Source: Calliphora vicina
Taxonomy: Eukaryota; Arthropoda; Insecta; Diptera; Calliphoridae
Length of the DNA: 64,000 nucleotides
Assembly (NCBI RefSeq): GCF_958450345.1
Contig: NC_088781.1
Coordinates: 20,055,857 to 20,119,856, forward strand
Direction of reading: 5' to 3'
Below, piece by piece: positions 47,701 to 60,015 of the stretch (the stretch's first letter is position 1; each line of letters starts with the position of its first letter). The position numbers were made by a program, and so were the translations under genes. Under the pieces are notes generated by a model. It was not told the DNA's origin. It saw nothing but the letters and a program-made list of their open reading frames with translations, and did no database searches.

Positions 47701-47848
47701 TTAAAAGACCTTAATATCCAGGCTTTCAGCTCGTGACGATCGATGAATTGATCATTATTTAAATCCATCATACGTATTAATACGGTCAAACGTTTCTTTG
47801 ACTCCTCCGGCGATAAATTGTCAAATTCTTGGGCTTCTTTGACATTGC
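47701..47848 (-). CDS. CREC family EF-hand protein, coding exon 2 (EF-hand 1)
   Basis: 148-bp internal exon bounded by an acceptor (TTTTTTTTACAG, AG at 47849-47850) and a donor GTGAG (47696-47700). It encodes the conserved LSPEESKKRLTVLIRMMD and the first EF-hand loop DLNNDQFIDRHE, with Asp1, Asn3, Asp5 and Glu12 in place, ending ILRSF plus two bases of a Lys codon. That phase fits both downstream exons (43987 and 41850) equally well, each supplying the missing A and a further Lys-Leu-Ala. Confidence 0.88.
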
Positions 47849-47896
47849 CTGTAAAAAAAATATATGTGAACTTTATTGTTATGTATAACAATTTAT

Positions 47897-50800
47897 ACTG
47901 AACTGAACTAGAACTGAACTAGAACTGAACTAGAACTGAACTAGAACTGAACTAGAACTGAACTAGAACTGAACTAGAACTGAACTAGAACTGAACTAGA
48001 ACTGAACTAGAACTGAACTAGAACTGAACTAGAACTGAACTAGAACTGAACTAGAACTGAACTAGAACTGAACTAGAACTGAACTAGAACTGAACTAGAA
48101 CTGAACTAGAACTGAACTAGAACTGAACTAGAACTGAACTAGAACTGAACTAGAACTGAACTAGAACTGAACTAGAACTGAACTAGAACTGAACTAGAAC
48201 TGAACTAGAACTGAACTAGAACTGAACTAGAACTGAACTAGAACTGAACTAGAACTGAACTAGAACTGAACTAGAACTGAACTAGAACTGAACTAGAACT
48301 GAACTAGAACTGAACTAGAACTGAACTAGAACTGAACTAGAACTGAACTAGAACTGAACTAGAACTGAACTAGAACTGAACTAGAACTGAACTAGAACTG
48401 AACTAGAACTGAACTAGAACTGAACTAGAACTGAACTAGAACTGAACTAGAACTGAACTAGAACTGAACTAGAACTGAACTAGAACTGAACTAGAACTGA
48501 ACTAGAACTGAACTAGAACTGAACTAGAACTGAACTAGAACTGAACTAGAACTGAACTAGAACTGAACTAGAACTGAACTAGAACTGAACTAGAACTGAA
48601 CTAGAACTGAACTAGAACTGAACTAGAACTGAACTAGAACTGAACTAGAACTGAACTAGAACTGAACTAGAACTGAACTAGAACTGAACTAGAACTGAAC
48701 TAGAACTGAACTAGAACTGAACTAGAACTGAACTAGAACTGAACTAGAACTGAACTAGAACTGAACTAGAACTGAACTAGAACTGAACTAGAACTGAACT
48801 AGAACTGAACTAGAACTGAACTAGAACTGAACTAGAACTGAACTAGAACTGAACTAGAACTGAACTAGAACTGAACTAGAACTGAACTAGAACTGAACTA
48901 GAACTGAACTAGAACTGAACTAGAACTGAACTAGAACTGAACTAGAACTGAACTAGAACTGAACTAGAACTGAACTAGAACTGAACTAGAACTGAACTAG
49001 AACTGAACTAGAACTGAACTAGAACTGAACTAGAACTGAACTAGAACTGAACTAGAACTGAACTAGAACTGAACTAGAACTGAACTAGAACTGAACTAGA
49101 ACTGAACTAGAACTGAACTAGAACTGAACTAGAACTGAACTAGAACTGAACTAGAACTGAACTAGAACTGAACTAGAACTGAACTAGAACTGAACTAGAA
49201 CTGAACTAGAACTGAACTAGAACTGAACTAGAACTGAACTAGAACTGAACTAGAACTGAACTAGAACTGAACTAGAACTGAACTAGAACTGAACTAGAAC
49301 TGAACTAGAACTGAACTAGAACTGAACTAGAACTGAACTAGAACTGAACTAGAACTGAACTAGAACTGAACTAGAACTGAACTAGAACTGAACTAGAACT
49401 GAACTAGAACTGAACTAGAACTGAACTAGAACTGAACTAGAACTGAACTAGAACTGAACTAGAACTGAACTAGAACTGAACTAGAACTGAACTAGAACTG
49501 AACTAGAACTGAACTAGAACTGAACTAGAACTGAACTAGAACTGAACTAGAACTGAACTAGAACTGAACTAGAACTGAACTAGAACTGAACTAGAACTGA
49601 ACTAGAACTGAACTAGAACTGAACTAGAACTGAACTAGAACTGAACTAGAACTGAACTAGAACTGAACTAGAACTGAACTAGAACTGAACTAGAACTGAA
49701 CTAGAACTGAACTAGAACTGAACTAGAACTGAACTAGAACTGAACTAGAACTGAACTAGAACTGAACTAGAACTGAACTAGAACTGAACTAGAACTGAAC
49801 TAGAACTGAACTAGAACTGAACTAGAACTGAACTAGAACTGAACTAGAACTGAACTAGAACTGAACTAGAACTGAACTAGAACTGAACTAGAACTGAACT
49901 AGAACTGAACTAGAACTGAACTAGAACTGAACTAGAACTGAACTAGAACTGAACTAGAACTGAACTAGAACTGAACTAGAACTGAACTAGAACTGAACTA
50001 GAACTGAACTAGAACTGAACTAGAACTGAACTAGAACTGAACTAGAACTGAACTAGAACTGAACTAGAACTGAACTAGAACTGAACTAGAACTGAACTAG
50101 AACTGAACTAGAACTGAACTAGAACTGAACTAGAACTGAACTAGAACTGAACTAGAACTGAACTAGAACTGAACTAGAACTGAACTAGAACTGAACTAGA
50201 ACTGAACTAGAACTGAACTAGAACTGAACTAGAACTGAACTAGAACTGAACTAGAACTGAACTAGAACTGAACTAGAACTGAACTAGAACTGAACTAGAA
50301 CTGAACTAGAACTGAACTAGAACTGAACTAGAACTGAACTAGAACTGAACTAGAACTGAACTAGAACTGAACTAGAACTGAACTAGAACTGAACTAGAAC
50401 TGAACTAGAACTGAACTAGAACTGAACTAGAACTGAACTAGAACTGAACTAGAACTGAACTAGAACTGAACTAGAACTGAACTAGAACTGAACTAGAACT
50501 GAACTAGAACTGAACTAGAACTGAACTAGAACTGAACTAGAACTGAACTAGAACTGAACTAGAACTGAACTAGAACTGAACTAGAACTGAACTAGAACTG
50601 AACTAGAACTGAACTAGAACTGAACTAGAACTGAACTAGAACTGAACTAGAACTGAACTAGAACTGAACTAGAACTGAACTAGAACTGAACTAGAACTGA
50701 ACTAGAACTGAACTAGAACTGAACTAGAACTGAACTAGAACTGAACTAGAACTGAACTAGAACTGAACTAGAACTGAACTAGAACTGAACTAGAACTGAA

Positions 50801-53623
50801 CTAGAACTGAACTAGAACTGAACTAGAACTGAACTAGAACTGAACTAGAACTGAACTAGAACTGAACTAGAACTGAACTAGAACTGAACTAGAACTGAAC
50901 TAGAACTGAACTAGAACTGAACTAGAACTGAACTAGAACTGAACTAGAACTGAACTAGAACTGAACTAGAACTGAACTAGAACTGAACTAGAACTGAACT
51001 AGAACTGAACTAGAACTGAACTAGAACTGAACTAGAACTGAACTAGAACTGAACTAGAACTGAACTAGAACTGAACTAGAACTGAACTAGAACTGAACTA
51101 GAACTGAACTAGAACTGAACTAGAACTGAACTAGAACTGAACTAGAACTGAACTAGAACTGAACTAGAACTGAACTAGAACTGAACTAGAACTGAACTAG
51201 AACTGAACTAGAACTGAACTAGAACTGAACTAGAACTGAACTAGAACTGAACTAGAACTGAACTAGAACTGAACTAGAACTGAACTAGAACTGAACTAGA
51301 ACTGAACTAGAACTGAACTAGAACTGAACTAGAACTGAACTAGAACTGAACTAGAACTGAACTAGAACTGAACTAGAACTGAACTAGAACTGAACTAGAA
51401 CTGAACTAGAACTGAACTAGAACTGAACTAGAACTGAACTAGAACTGAACTAGAACTGAACTAGAACTGAACTAGAACTGAACTAGAACTGAACTAGAAC
51501 TGAACTAGAACTGAACTAGAACTGAACTAGAACTGAACTAGAACTGAACTAGAACTGAACTAGAACTGAACTAGAACTGAACTAGAACTGAACTAGAACT
51601 GAACTAGAACTGAACTAGAACTGAACTAGAACTGAACTAGAACTGAACTAGAACTGAACTAGAACTGAACTAGAACTGAACTAGAACTGAACTAGAACTG
51701 AACTAGAACTGAACTAGAACTGAACTAGAACTGAACTAGAACTGAACTAGAACTGAACTAGAACTGAACTAGAACTGAACTAGAACTGAACTAGAACTGA
51801 ACTAGAACTGAACTAGAACTGAACTAGAACTGAACTAGAACTGAACTAGAACTGAACTAGAACTGAACTAGAACTGAACTAGAACTGAACTAGAACTGAA
51901 CTAGAACTGAACTAGAACTGAACTAGAACTGAACTAGAACTGAACTAGAACTGAACTAGAACTGAACTAGAACTGAACTAGAACTGAACTAGAACTGAAC
52001 TAGAACTGAACTAGAACTGAACTAGAACTGAACTAGAACTGAACTAGAACTGAACTAGAACTGAACTAGAACTGAACTAGAACTGAACTAGAACTGAACT
52101 AGAACTGAACTAGAACTGAACTAGAACTGAACTAGAACTGAACTAGAACTGAACTAGAACTGAACTAGAACTGAACTAGAACTGAACTAGAACTGAACTA
52201 GAACTGAACTAGAACTGAACTAGAACTGAACTAGAACTGAACTAGAACTGAACTAGAACTGAACTAGAACTGAACTAGAACTGAACTAGAACTGAACTAG
52301 AACTGAACTAGAACTGAACTAGAACTGAACTAGAACTGAACTAGAACTGAACTAGAACTGAACTAGAACTGAACTAGAACTGAACTAGAACTGAACTAGA
52401 ACTGAACTAGAACTGAACTAGAACTGAACTAGAACTGAACTAGAACTGAACTAGAACTGAACTAGAACTGAACTAGAACTGAACTAGAACTGAACTAGAA
52501 CTGAACTAGAACTGAACTAGAACTGAACTAGAACTGAACTAGAACTGAACTAGAACTGAACTAGAACTGAACTAGAACTGAACTAGAACTGAACTAGAAC
52601 TGAACTAGAACTGAACTAGAACTGAACTAGAACTGAACTAGAACTGAACTAGAACTGAACTAGAACTGAACTAGAACTGAACTAGAACTGAACTAGAACT
52701 GAACTAGAACTGAACTAGAACTGAACTAGAACTGAACTAGAACTGAACTAGAACTGAACTAGAACTGAACTAGAACTGAACTGAACTAGAACTGAACTAG
52801 AACTGAACTAGAACTGAACTAGAACTGAACTAGAACTGAACTAGAACTGAACTAGAACTGAACTAGAACTGAACTAGAACTGAACTGAACTAGAACTGAA
52901 CTAGAACTGAACTAGAACTGAACTAGAACTGAACTAGAACTGAACTAGAACTGAACTAGAACTGAACTAGAACTGAACTAGAACTGAACTAGAACTGAAC
53001 TAGAACTGAACTAGAACTGAACTAGAACTGAACTAGAACTGAACTAGAACTGAACTAGAACTGAACTAGAACTGAACTAGAACTGAACTAGAACTGAACT
53101 AGAACTGAACTAGAACTGAACTAGAACTGAACTAGAACTGAACTAGAACTGAACTAGAACTGAACTAGAACTGAACTAGAACTGAACTAGAACTGAACTA
53201 GAACTGAACTAGAACTGAACTAGAACTGAACTAGAACTGAACTAGAACTGAACTAGAACTGAACTAGAACTGAACTAGAACTGAACTAGAACTGAACTAG
53301 AACTGAACTAGAACTGAACTAGAACTGAACTAGAACTGAACTAGAACTGAACTAGAACTGAACTAGAACTGAACTAGAACTGAACTAGAACTGAACTAGA
53401 ACTGAACTAGAACTGAACTAGAACTGAACTAGAACTGAACTAGAACTGAACTAGAACTGAACTAGAACTGAACTAGAACTGAACTAGAACTGAACTAGAA
53501 CTGAACTAGAACTGAACTAGAACTGAACTAGAACTGAACTAGAACTGAACTAGAACTGAACTAGAACTGAACTAGAACTGAACTAGAACTGAACTAGAAC
53601 TGAACTAGAACTGAACTAGAACT
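47897..53623 (-). repeat. 11-bp satellite array filling CREC intron 1
   Basis: About 5.73 kb, roughly 520 head-to-tail copies of ACTAGAACTGA on the + strand (TTCTAGTTCAG in the direction of the host gene). It is almost perfectly uniform. The only clear interruptions I saw are two 6-bp losses near 52775-52786 and 52877-52890, giving GAACTGAACTGAAC. Every frame meets TAG or TGA, so it is non-coding. It starts 22 bp inside the exon 1 donor and ends 48 bp before exon 2. Confidence 0.97.
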
Positions 53624-53645
53624 TTTATTTTAATTTACTACTTAC

Positions 53646-53850
53646 CAATAATGGCCTCATGATCAAATTCCACATTGTGTTCACCATTTTCATGATGATG
53701 AGCATCTCTGGGCTGATAAAATCCATCCTTGACACGTTCTTTGCTGGTGTGTTTTTCATGTTTATGTGGAGTTATGCCAGCATATGCTGGCATTGTGCTA
53801 ACCACCAATAAAAAGGCAGCGCATACCAGTAATAAAAATAATTTTGACAT
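53646..53850 (-). CDS. CREC family EF-hand protein (calumenin/reticulocalbin-like), coding exon 1
   Basis: First coding exon of a secretory-pathway calcium-binding protein. It starts with a textbook signal peptide (MSKLFLLLVCAAFLLVVS, cleavage probably after PAYA), followed by a His/charge-rich segment (HKHEKHTSKE, DAHHHENGEH) and the CREC-typical FDHEAIIG. The donor GTAAGT occupies 53640-53645 on the minus strand and the exon ends in phase 1. It joins exon 2 at 47848, reading AIIG then NVKEAQEF as in calumenins. The intron between them is almost wholly 11-bp satellite. The Drosophila counterpart is probably CG31650, by position and family; this is not certain, so no symbol is given. Confidence 0.85.
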
Positions 53851-54868
53851 TTTGTTAAGTTATTAATTGTTTATAGTAGGCCTTTATCTTATTTATATTT
53901 AAAGCCAAACAGGCCAAATATTATACGCTTTCAATTAAATATTTTTCTTTAATTAATTATTTTCTGCAGAACACTTGAATAAATGGCAACCAGACATTCA
54001 AACACACACAGGCAATGTGTTTATTTTCTGAGTCAATTTTCTTTTGAAACTATGTATACGAGAATAGTAAAAGTGCTTTTCCACAATACAGCTGCTTTTT
54101 AATTATTTTTTATTTTTGTTTTTAGATTTTCTTCAAAATTAGACAATTGCTCATGGCATAAAGTGTGTCGTCGTCAATGATATTGGCTGATGAATAGGAT
54201 GTTTATACAAGTGTCTTAAAATTGTCGTTTTTTTGTTTGTTTGACTCTTTATTTATGTTATTAGTGTTTAATTTATTCTTTGGTGTTTTACTTTTCTTTT
54301 TTTTAGTTAACCGGCTCGTAACAGTAAGGTGAGTGCGTATGTTGTGTCCCACAAGAGCTCTTCTGAGCAACTGAAATAAAAATTAAGCAAGAAATTATAA
54401 ATTAAAAGAAATTAATGAATTCTATGTTCTTTTTTCATTGTGTATTGGATGCTGAGTAAATTTGTTCTTTACCACGTCATTTTTTAGTACTCGTGTGTGT
54501 ACACAAATGATCTTTTGTAGAATATATTTGAAGATGATGTTTTCTGTGTTTATTTTGTCTCCTAAAGAAATGAACTCTTTTGACCTTTAGCTATTTTTTC
54601 AACTCACCTGAGAGGGAGTATGTATGTGTTTGATTTGAGAGTATTTTAGTTGGAATAATTAAATTGTGGTTATTATTAAACGTATTAATGTTTGTTTTAT
54701 ATTTAGTTAATGCGAGAAATAATTTGATTTCGCAGAAATTGTATGCAATGGTGTCGATGCAAATTTTTTTTCCCTAAAAAAATGTTTTTGAAGAAATCAT
54801 GAAAGATTTTTGAAATAACTAAAATACTAAAAATAGCAAAAGTGGAGATATAGCAAAAGAAATATTTT
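53851..54868 (-). promoter_or_regulatory. Upstream region of the CREC gene
   Basis: Should contain the promoter and any 5' UTR exon of the minus-strand CREC gene. No clear TATA box or initiator was found. The rest is AT-rich with no exon recognised. Confidence 0.3.
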
Positions 54869-55280
54869 AAAACAAGTAAGACAGATATTTGCGGCTGTGC
54901 CGAATGTTATATATCTTTCACCATAGTATACTTTAAGATTTCGACCATTTTCGGTCCGATTTTCTATGGTAATTTATATGACGTTGGAAAGGTCTTTGAA
55001 ATATCTATCATTATCATTATACATATTGTCTATGTTAATGAATTCTAACCGAGACTATAGCGGATATATTGATGTATGTAAATTCCACCGTAGACAACCC
55101 AAAAATTTATCTTTGATATTCAGATTTTGTTAATTTATGACACACATAACGCCTGAAGACCTACCTATGTATATCCTTAACACCTTGAGAAATTTAGACA
55201 TTTTATTTATAAATTTTAAAAAAACTCGCGATTTGTGTACCTATGTATATCCTTAACACTAATGGTGAAGGGTATGAAAA
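54869..55280 (-). mobile_element. mini-me/DINE-like repeat, copy 5 (degenerate)
   Basis: Starts AACAAGTAAGACAGATATTT with GGCTGTGCCGAATG and ends AATGGTGAAGGGTATG. The (GTCT)n part is lost. Confidence 0.65.
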
Positions 55281-56779
55281 CATAGAACTTAAACCAAAAT
55301 AACGAATTCATTACTATAAGGACCTGACTTGTGTCATCTTTAAAAAAAATGCTTCTGCCGTATGTAAATCAAAATAATCATATAAAATATGTAGTAAATT
55401 ATCACAAAAAGTAAGTCTTAATGTAATTACACATATTCAATTAAATTTCTTCGCAATAGAATGAAAATATACCAATAATAAAATCAATATTTTGCCGGTG
55501 CAAACTAAACTTTTTCAACCATATGCAATAAAATTAAAACTTACCTTTATACTATAAAAACTACTAGTTACCAATAGTTTATATTCATTTTAATACATTT
55601 TGCTTTCAATTAACTAATTATCTCTAAATAATTAAAAAATATTACAGGAAAACTACACCAGAGTCCTTTTTAGTTTTCACAGTTTTTCTTTTGTTTTATT
55701 TTTCTATAGCTGTCAATACTGTTATCGATTTATGTGATAACAAATGTATTGTTCATAGTTTGAGAGTCATTGCTTACTGAAGTAAACATTTTTTATACAG
55801 TACATTTTTGACATTTCATTTTATGTTCAGTGATGGTAACTTTTCTTTCTCAATTCACAAAGTATGCATAGCCAAAATCCGTTTCCTAGACCAGCTCTGT
55901 TGAAATGAGATAGATTTATTGTTTAATCGCTTTATGCAACAAATATATAAGCCAAAGCAGTTCTGAAAGTAAGAGAGAAATATAAAACAGTCATATTTTC
56001 TGTCTCATGACACATCTGTAGATTTGCGGCGCAATTGTTTTTAAAATCGCTAAATATGACAAGAAAATAGCTAAATTACCAACACTGTCGGATTTCCGAA
56101 CGAATCGAAACAAAAAAAAAACAACTTTTTTGCAAATCTGTCGCGAAAATAAATTAATTTGCTTATTTTTGTTTTGTGAAAAATACATACATCTAATAAA
56201 ATTAAAGTAAAAATTATTTATTTATAAAATCGGGACAATAATTAAAAGAAATCAAAAAAAGTTAAAACAAATAAAATCAAAAAAAGTAAGTGTTTTGTGA
56301 AAATTTACGCCTCAAGATAAATATTGCAAAAATTTAATTTTTTTAGAAACAATTAAATTTTATAAAGCAAATTATGTTCAGGGCGTTGTCTGTCTGTTTA
56401 AAAAGTTCAGCTTCAGTGCACAATTAACCCAACTAACATTTGTAGAGTTACAAAAATTACAGATTATTATAAGACCTAGACATAATTTCTGTGTACTATT
56501 TCGTCAAGTGTGGGTGAGCGTTGATTATTTAGATTTTGCTGTGTCATATAACAATGTTAACACCACCTGTGTGAAAGTTGGTCATTGCATTTACTCTAGT
56601 TTGTTTGGTTTTTTTTCATTCTATTACCTCAAGGTCTTGTAAACAAATGAAATAAAATACTCCCTACCACATATCACACAAACAAACAAACACGCAAACC
56701 CTTGCCGCAAATCATCAACAAGGTTATTGGCAGTGAGTAGGACTGTTCGGAAATTCTATCGGCTCGGTTGCTATCAAAT

Positions 56780-57325
56780 CGGCCTACAAATGTCTGATAT
56801 ATAAGGAAAAAATCGGGACAACCTCGAATTTTGGCCCAGTTTTGATCTATATATGGATTACTAAGTCATTATTATAGACAACTAGCTTGACCCGCTGCGA
56901 TTCGCTACCCCTGTCGTAGTAATAAAAAATATATAGCCTATTGACGTTTCCCAGTAAGGATCTATCTACGTTCCAAATTTCAATAAAATCGGTTCAGCCG
57001 TTTAGGCGTGATGCTCAAACAAATAAACAAACCAACAAACAAACTTACAAAGACATTTATATAGATATGGATAACTAATGAAGGATATTTGCAAGTCCAT
57101 TGCAACGATGTATATAAGGCTATAGTAAAATGGACCTACAATGGGTCAAAATCAAGAAAAATATTTTTTTGAATTTTTTTTTTCAACAAATAAATTTTTT
57201 TTGTCATAAATTATTTTTTCTCAAAAAAAGACTTTTTAAAAATAAAAAATTTGGAAAAAACTTTATTAATTTGGTGAAGGGGGGTATATAACATTCGGCA
57301 CAGCCGAATATAGCTCTCTTACTTG
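56780..57325 (+). mobile_element. mini-me/DINE-like repeat, copy 6, split by a Helitron-like insertion
   Basis: Retains CGGGACAACCTCGAATTTTG, TGGATTACTAAGTCATTA and the terminal CACAGCCGAATATAGCTCTC TTACTTG (57299-57325). The 5' part with the (GTCT)n tract is missing. The internal TAGACAA/TATGGATA site is split by 184 bp of foreign sequence. Confidence 0.75.
56882..57065 (-). mobile_element. Short Helitron-like element
   Basis: 184 bp inserted precisely between A and T of the host sequence ACA-A/T-ATGG without target duplication. Read on the minus strand it begins TCTATATAAATGTC and ends GGGTCAAGCTAG, i.e. 5' TC and 3' CTRR, with a small GCGAATCGC palindrome near the 3' end. The GACCCGCTGCGATTCGC and CGGTTCAGCCGTTTAGGC blocks and a CAAACAAAC tract resemble dispersed insect elements I know, but the family is not confirmed. 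Confidence 0.55.
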
Positions 57326-57413
57326 TTGTATTAAAATTATTAAAAGTAATCGCATAAAATCTTAAAATAAATTTAAAAAAATATTCGAATTTGTCGAATA
57401 ATTCGAGACAAAA

Positions 57414-57513
57414 AAACCGGTTTGTCGAATAACTCGAAAACCGTCCTTTTGTAAAAACCGGTTTAAAAAACTGGAAAAAAAACCGGTTTTTCGAATAATC
57501 CGAAAACTGGTTT
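57414..57513. promoter_or_regulatory. Cluster of AAACCGGTTT palindromes
   Basis: Three perfect AAACCGGTTT sites (57414, 57455, 57480) and one AAACTGGTTT (57504) within 100 bp, alternating with TCGAATAAYYCGA motifs. AACCGGTTT is the published Grainyhead binding consensus. Whether this is an enhancer or a local repeat is unknown. Confidence 0.35.
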
Positions 57514-57598
57514 GACAACTCTAAAATTTAAAAAAAAAATGTATCTATTGTAATATGTAATTGAAGCATTTCAGATCGAATATATAATTTGTGAGATA

Positions 57599-58974
57599 CA
57601 GCTGCGGTCAAAATAATAGCACCACGACATTCATATTGTTATATAATGATATTACGTAAAAACTGTGAAATTAATTTTTGTTGTTTTTGTATTAATTTAT
57701 GCTTAATTCAATAAACTTTCAAACATTAATAATAATTTTGAAAATTAGATGCAAATTTTAAAGAAAAACTACATAATATATAAATACCTAAGAAATTCAT
57801 CAGTCAAAAAAATAGCACCAAGATAAAAATCGATTAAAATAAACAAAAATTAACAAAAATTAACCAGAACAAAATTTAATTTGGTAACAATTATTATGGT
57901 TTGTAACGTTCTTAACACCTTATTATTAAAAGTAAAATATTGCTGCCTTTCGTTTTCATATTTTTTGGCAAAAAAGAGACCGACCAACTCCTACCCATAA
58001 AGATTCTAAAATTTTGTATCGAATTTGTATGCCAAATATATTTTTTCATTCCCCAAAATAAATTGTTGACTCTTGGTCATAATTTTTAATAAAATTATGT
58101 TTGGGGATATCGCTTTCTGTGCCACGACATTGACCTTTTAGCTTGAAACCCAAATGTATATCAATTTATCATTCCATAGATCATTCCTAGGGTCATAATT
58201 TCTTTGATTTATATCTGAATATGATTTTATCAAGCATTTGATCATATAATATTGAATTATTTATTCTACATATTCAATATATTCTTCGAATGTTATAGTA
58301 GAAAAACCACGATCAAATTATAATTTTAAAATCTGTGTGTTTGTAAGAAAAGATGAAAATATTATCTTAAATTTTGGTTGAAATTGGATTTGGAGGACAT
58401 TCTATAGAAGTCTGACAATATAATATGTTTAATTATTTGACCAAAAAGTGTTTTGGTACTTGAATGTTGAAAAATGCTAATGCGACTTTGGAAATTTTAC
58501 CTTTAATAGAGGATGTTATATTGTAATTGGTGAAACTTTTCTAGGGTTTAAATAATTTAAATTTTGTTCCTGGAATGGTCAGCAACACTAGTCGTCACTT
58601 TTGACCACGAAACGTTGGGCCAAAAGTGTTATGATTAAAAGCGATAAGCAGTTTCTCAACCTAAAATTTATATTTTTATTTCAACGCAATGTTTTTTAAA
58701 ACCATTTCTAAATATCTATAAATAGTTCTTTTCTGAATTAAGCTAATTTGTATGTTCAGAAATCATAATTTTTTAAACTAGAGCTCACATACAACACTTT
58801 TTTTGTTACTAAAAAAATTAGAAAAGTAAAAATAATTTTTCGGTTTTTAATTTTATTAATTTCGATATAAATTAATTCAAATTATAATTAAATTGGCGAT
58901 TATTTAAAACGAAAACATAAATATTCCATATTTTTCAACAATTTCTTACAATGGTGCTATTATTTTGACTGCAC
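57599..58974. mobile_element. Tc1-like element without coding capacity
   Basis: About 1.38 kb with inverted ends CAGCTGCGGTCAAAATAATA and TATTATTTTGACTGCACA, each followed inwards by GCACCA. A second internal copy of the end motif (AGTCAAAAAAATAGCACCAA) at about 57803 suggests the IR/DR layout of Tc1 relatives. No transposase frame remains. Confidence 0.7.
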
Positions 58975-60000
58975 AAAATCTGTGTATTTTTCAAAAATAC
59001 CATATAATTGATTGAAAGGTTAATATTTCTTAAAGAAAACTTTACTCATAGAAGAAAAAGACATTAATTAACGATCTTATATTATATTTAATTAAAATTA
59101 CTATGGAAATAAAAATATTTTCCATGTATTTAGGTATGTAGGTCCACTTTTCTGATAAATAAAATGTTTGAATATCTTTTTTTTTTTAATTATATAGTAA
59201 TCATTAGACATTATTTATTTATATAATTTATGTTTGTTGTCCATTAAGACAAGATTTATTGATTGTTCAGTTCAAATGGTTTAGGTAAATCTTCATCACT
59301 GTACTTTGTATACAAATATAAACATGTCTAAAACCATTTTGCAATTAAAAGATGAATTTGTTTAAATTCATATGAAAGTTATTAAAAATATTTAATTTGC
59401 CTTTGTCATTTGGACATGTTAAGAGCCAGACATGCGTGTATTTATAAATCACATGCAAAATAAACATTTAATTTATACACTACTTGCAGATAAAACTATT
59501 TTTAAAGCTTACAGCTTTTAATGTAGCAAAGTACATGTCATAGTTGAGTTAAACATAATGATGACACTACGGAGTTTCTCATATCATTGGTCAAATAATA
59601 CATATTAGATTAATAAAATCACCGGAGTGGAGTGTCTTCAGATTTTCAGCGCTATTGTTATTATTTTGCTAAATTTTTACCAAATGTATTAGAAAATCTG
59701 GCGTTTTAGTTATTATCACATTAATACTTCAATCTTAACATATTAAAATGTTACTGTTCCAAACTTAACAAATTATAACTTCTCAACTAATAATTTCAAA
59801 GTTAACGTGGTTATGTGGTGCAAACTGCCACAAAAAATTAATATCAAATTTATAGCAATATTAAATATTCTAGAGACACACAAACCCAACTCCTTGCATC
59901 ATAATTTAAATGAGTTTTATATGTTTTATGATTAAACTTGTCGTTTAAACGCAGTTGTTCACAAAAAAATATATGTATATTAAAAAATAACTTAAATTAA
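58975..60000. other. Intergenic stretch
   Basis: AT-rich DNA between the Tc1-like element and the TATA box at 60006; nothing recognised. Confidence 0.35.
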
Positions 60001-60005
60001 ACCAA

Positions 60006-60015
60006 ATATATAAAA
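60006..60015 (+). promoter_or_regulatory. TATA box upstream of the 61.2-kb start
   Basis: ATATATAAAAG-type TATA box in otherwise ordinary AT-rich DNA. A start site about 30 bases downstream (near TTCATCATCAAAAAG, about 60033-60047) would lead into an A/C-rich leader reaching the ATG at 61234. Confidence 0.4.

Noticed and set aside
47897..53623. Heat-shock-element-like GAA spacing in the satellite
   Set aside because: GAA triplets recur every 5-6 bp but all in the same orientation; a heat-shock element needs alternating inverted GAA/TTC.
57204..57518. 104-codon minus-strand open frame
   Set aside because: Spans the end of a mini-me repeat and the AAACCGGTTT cluster; Phe/Lys-rich translation without domain.
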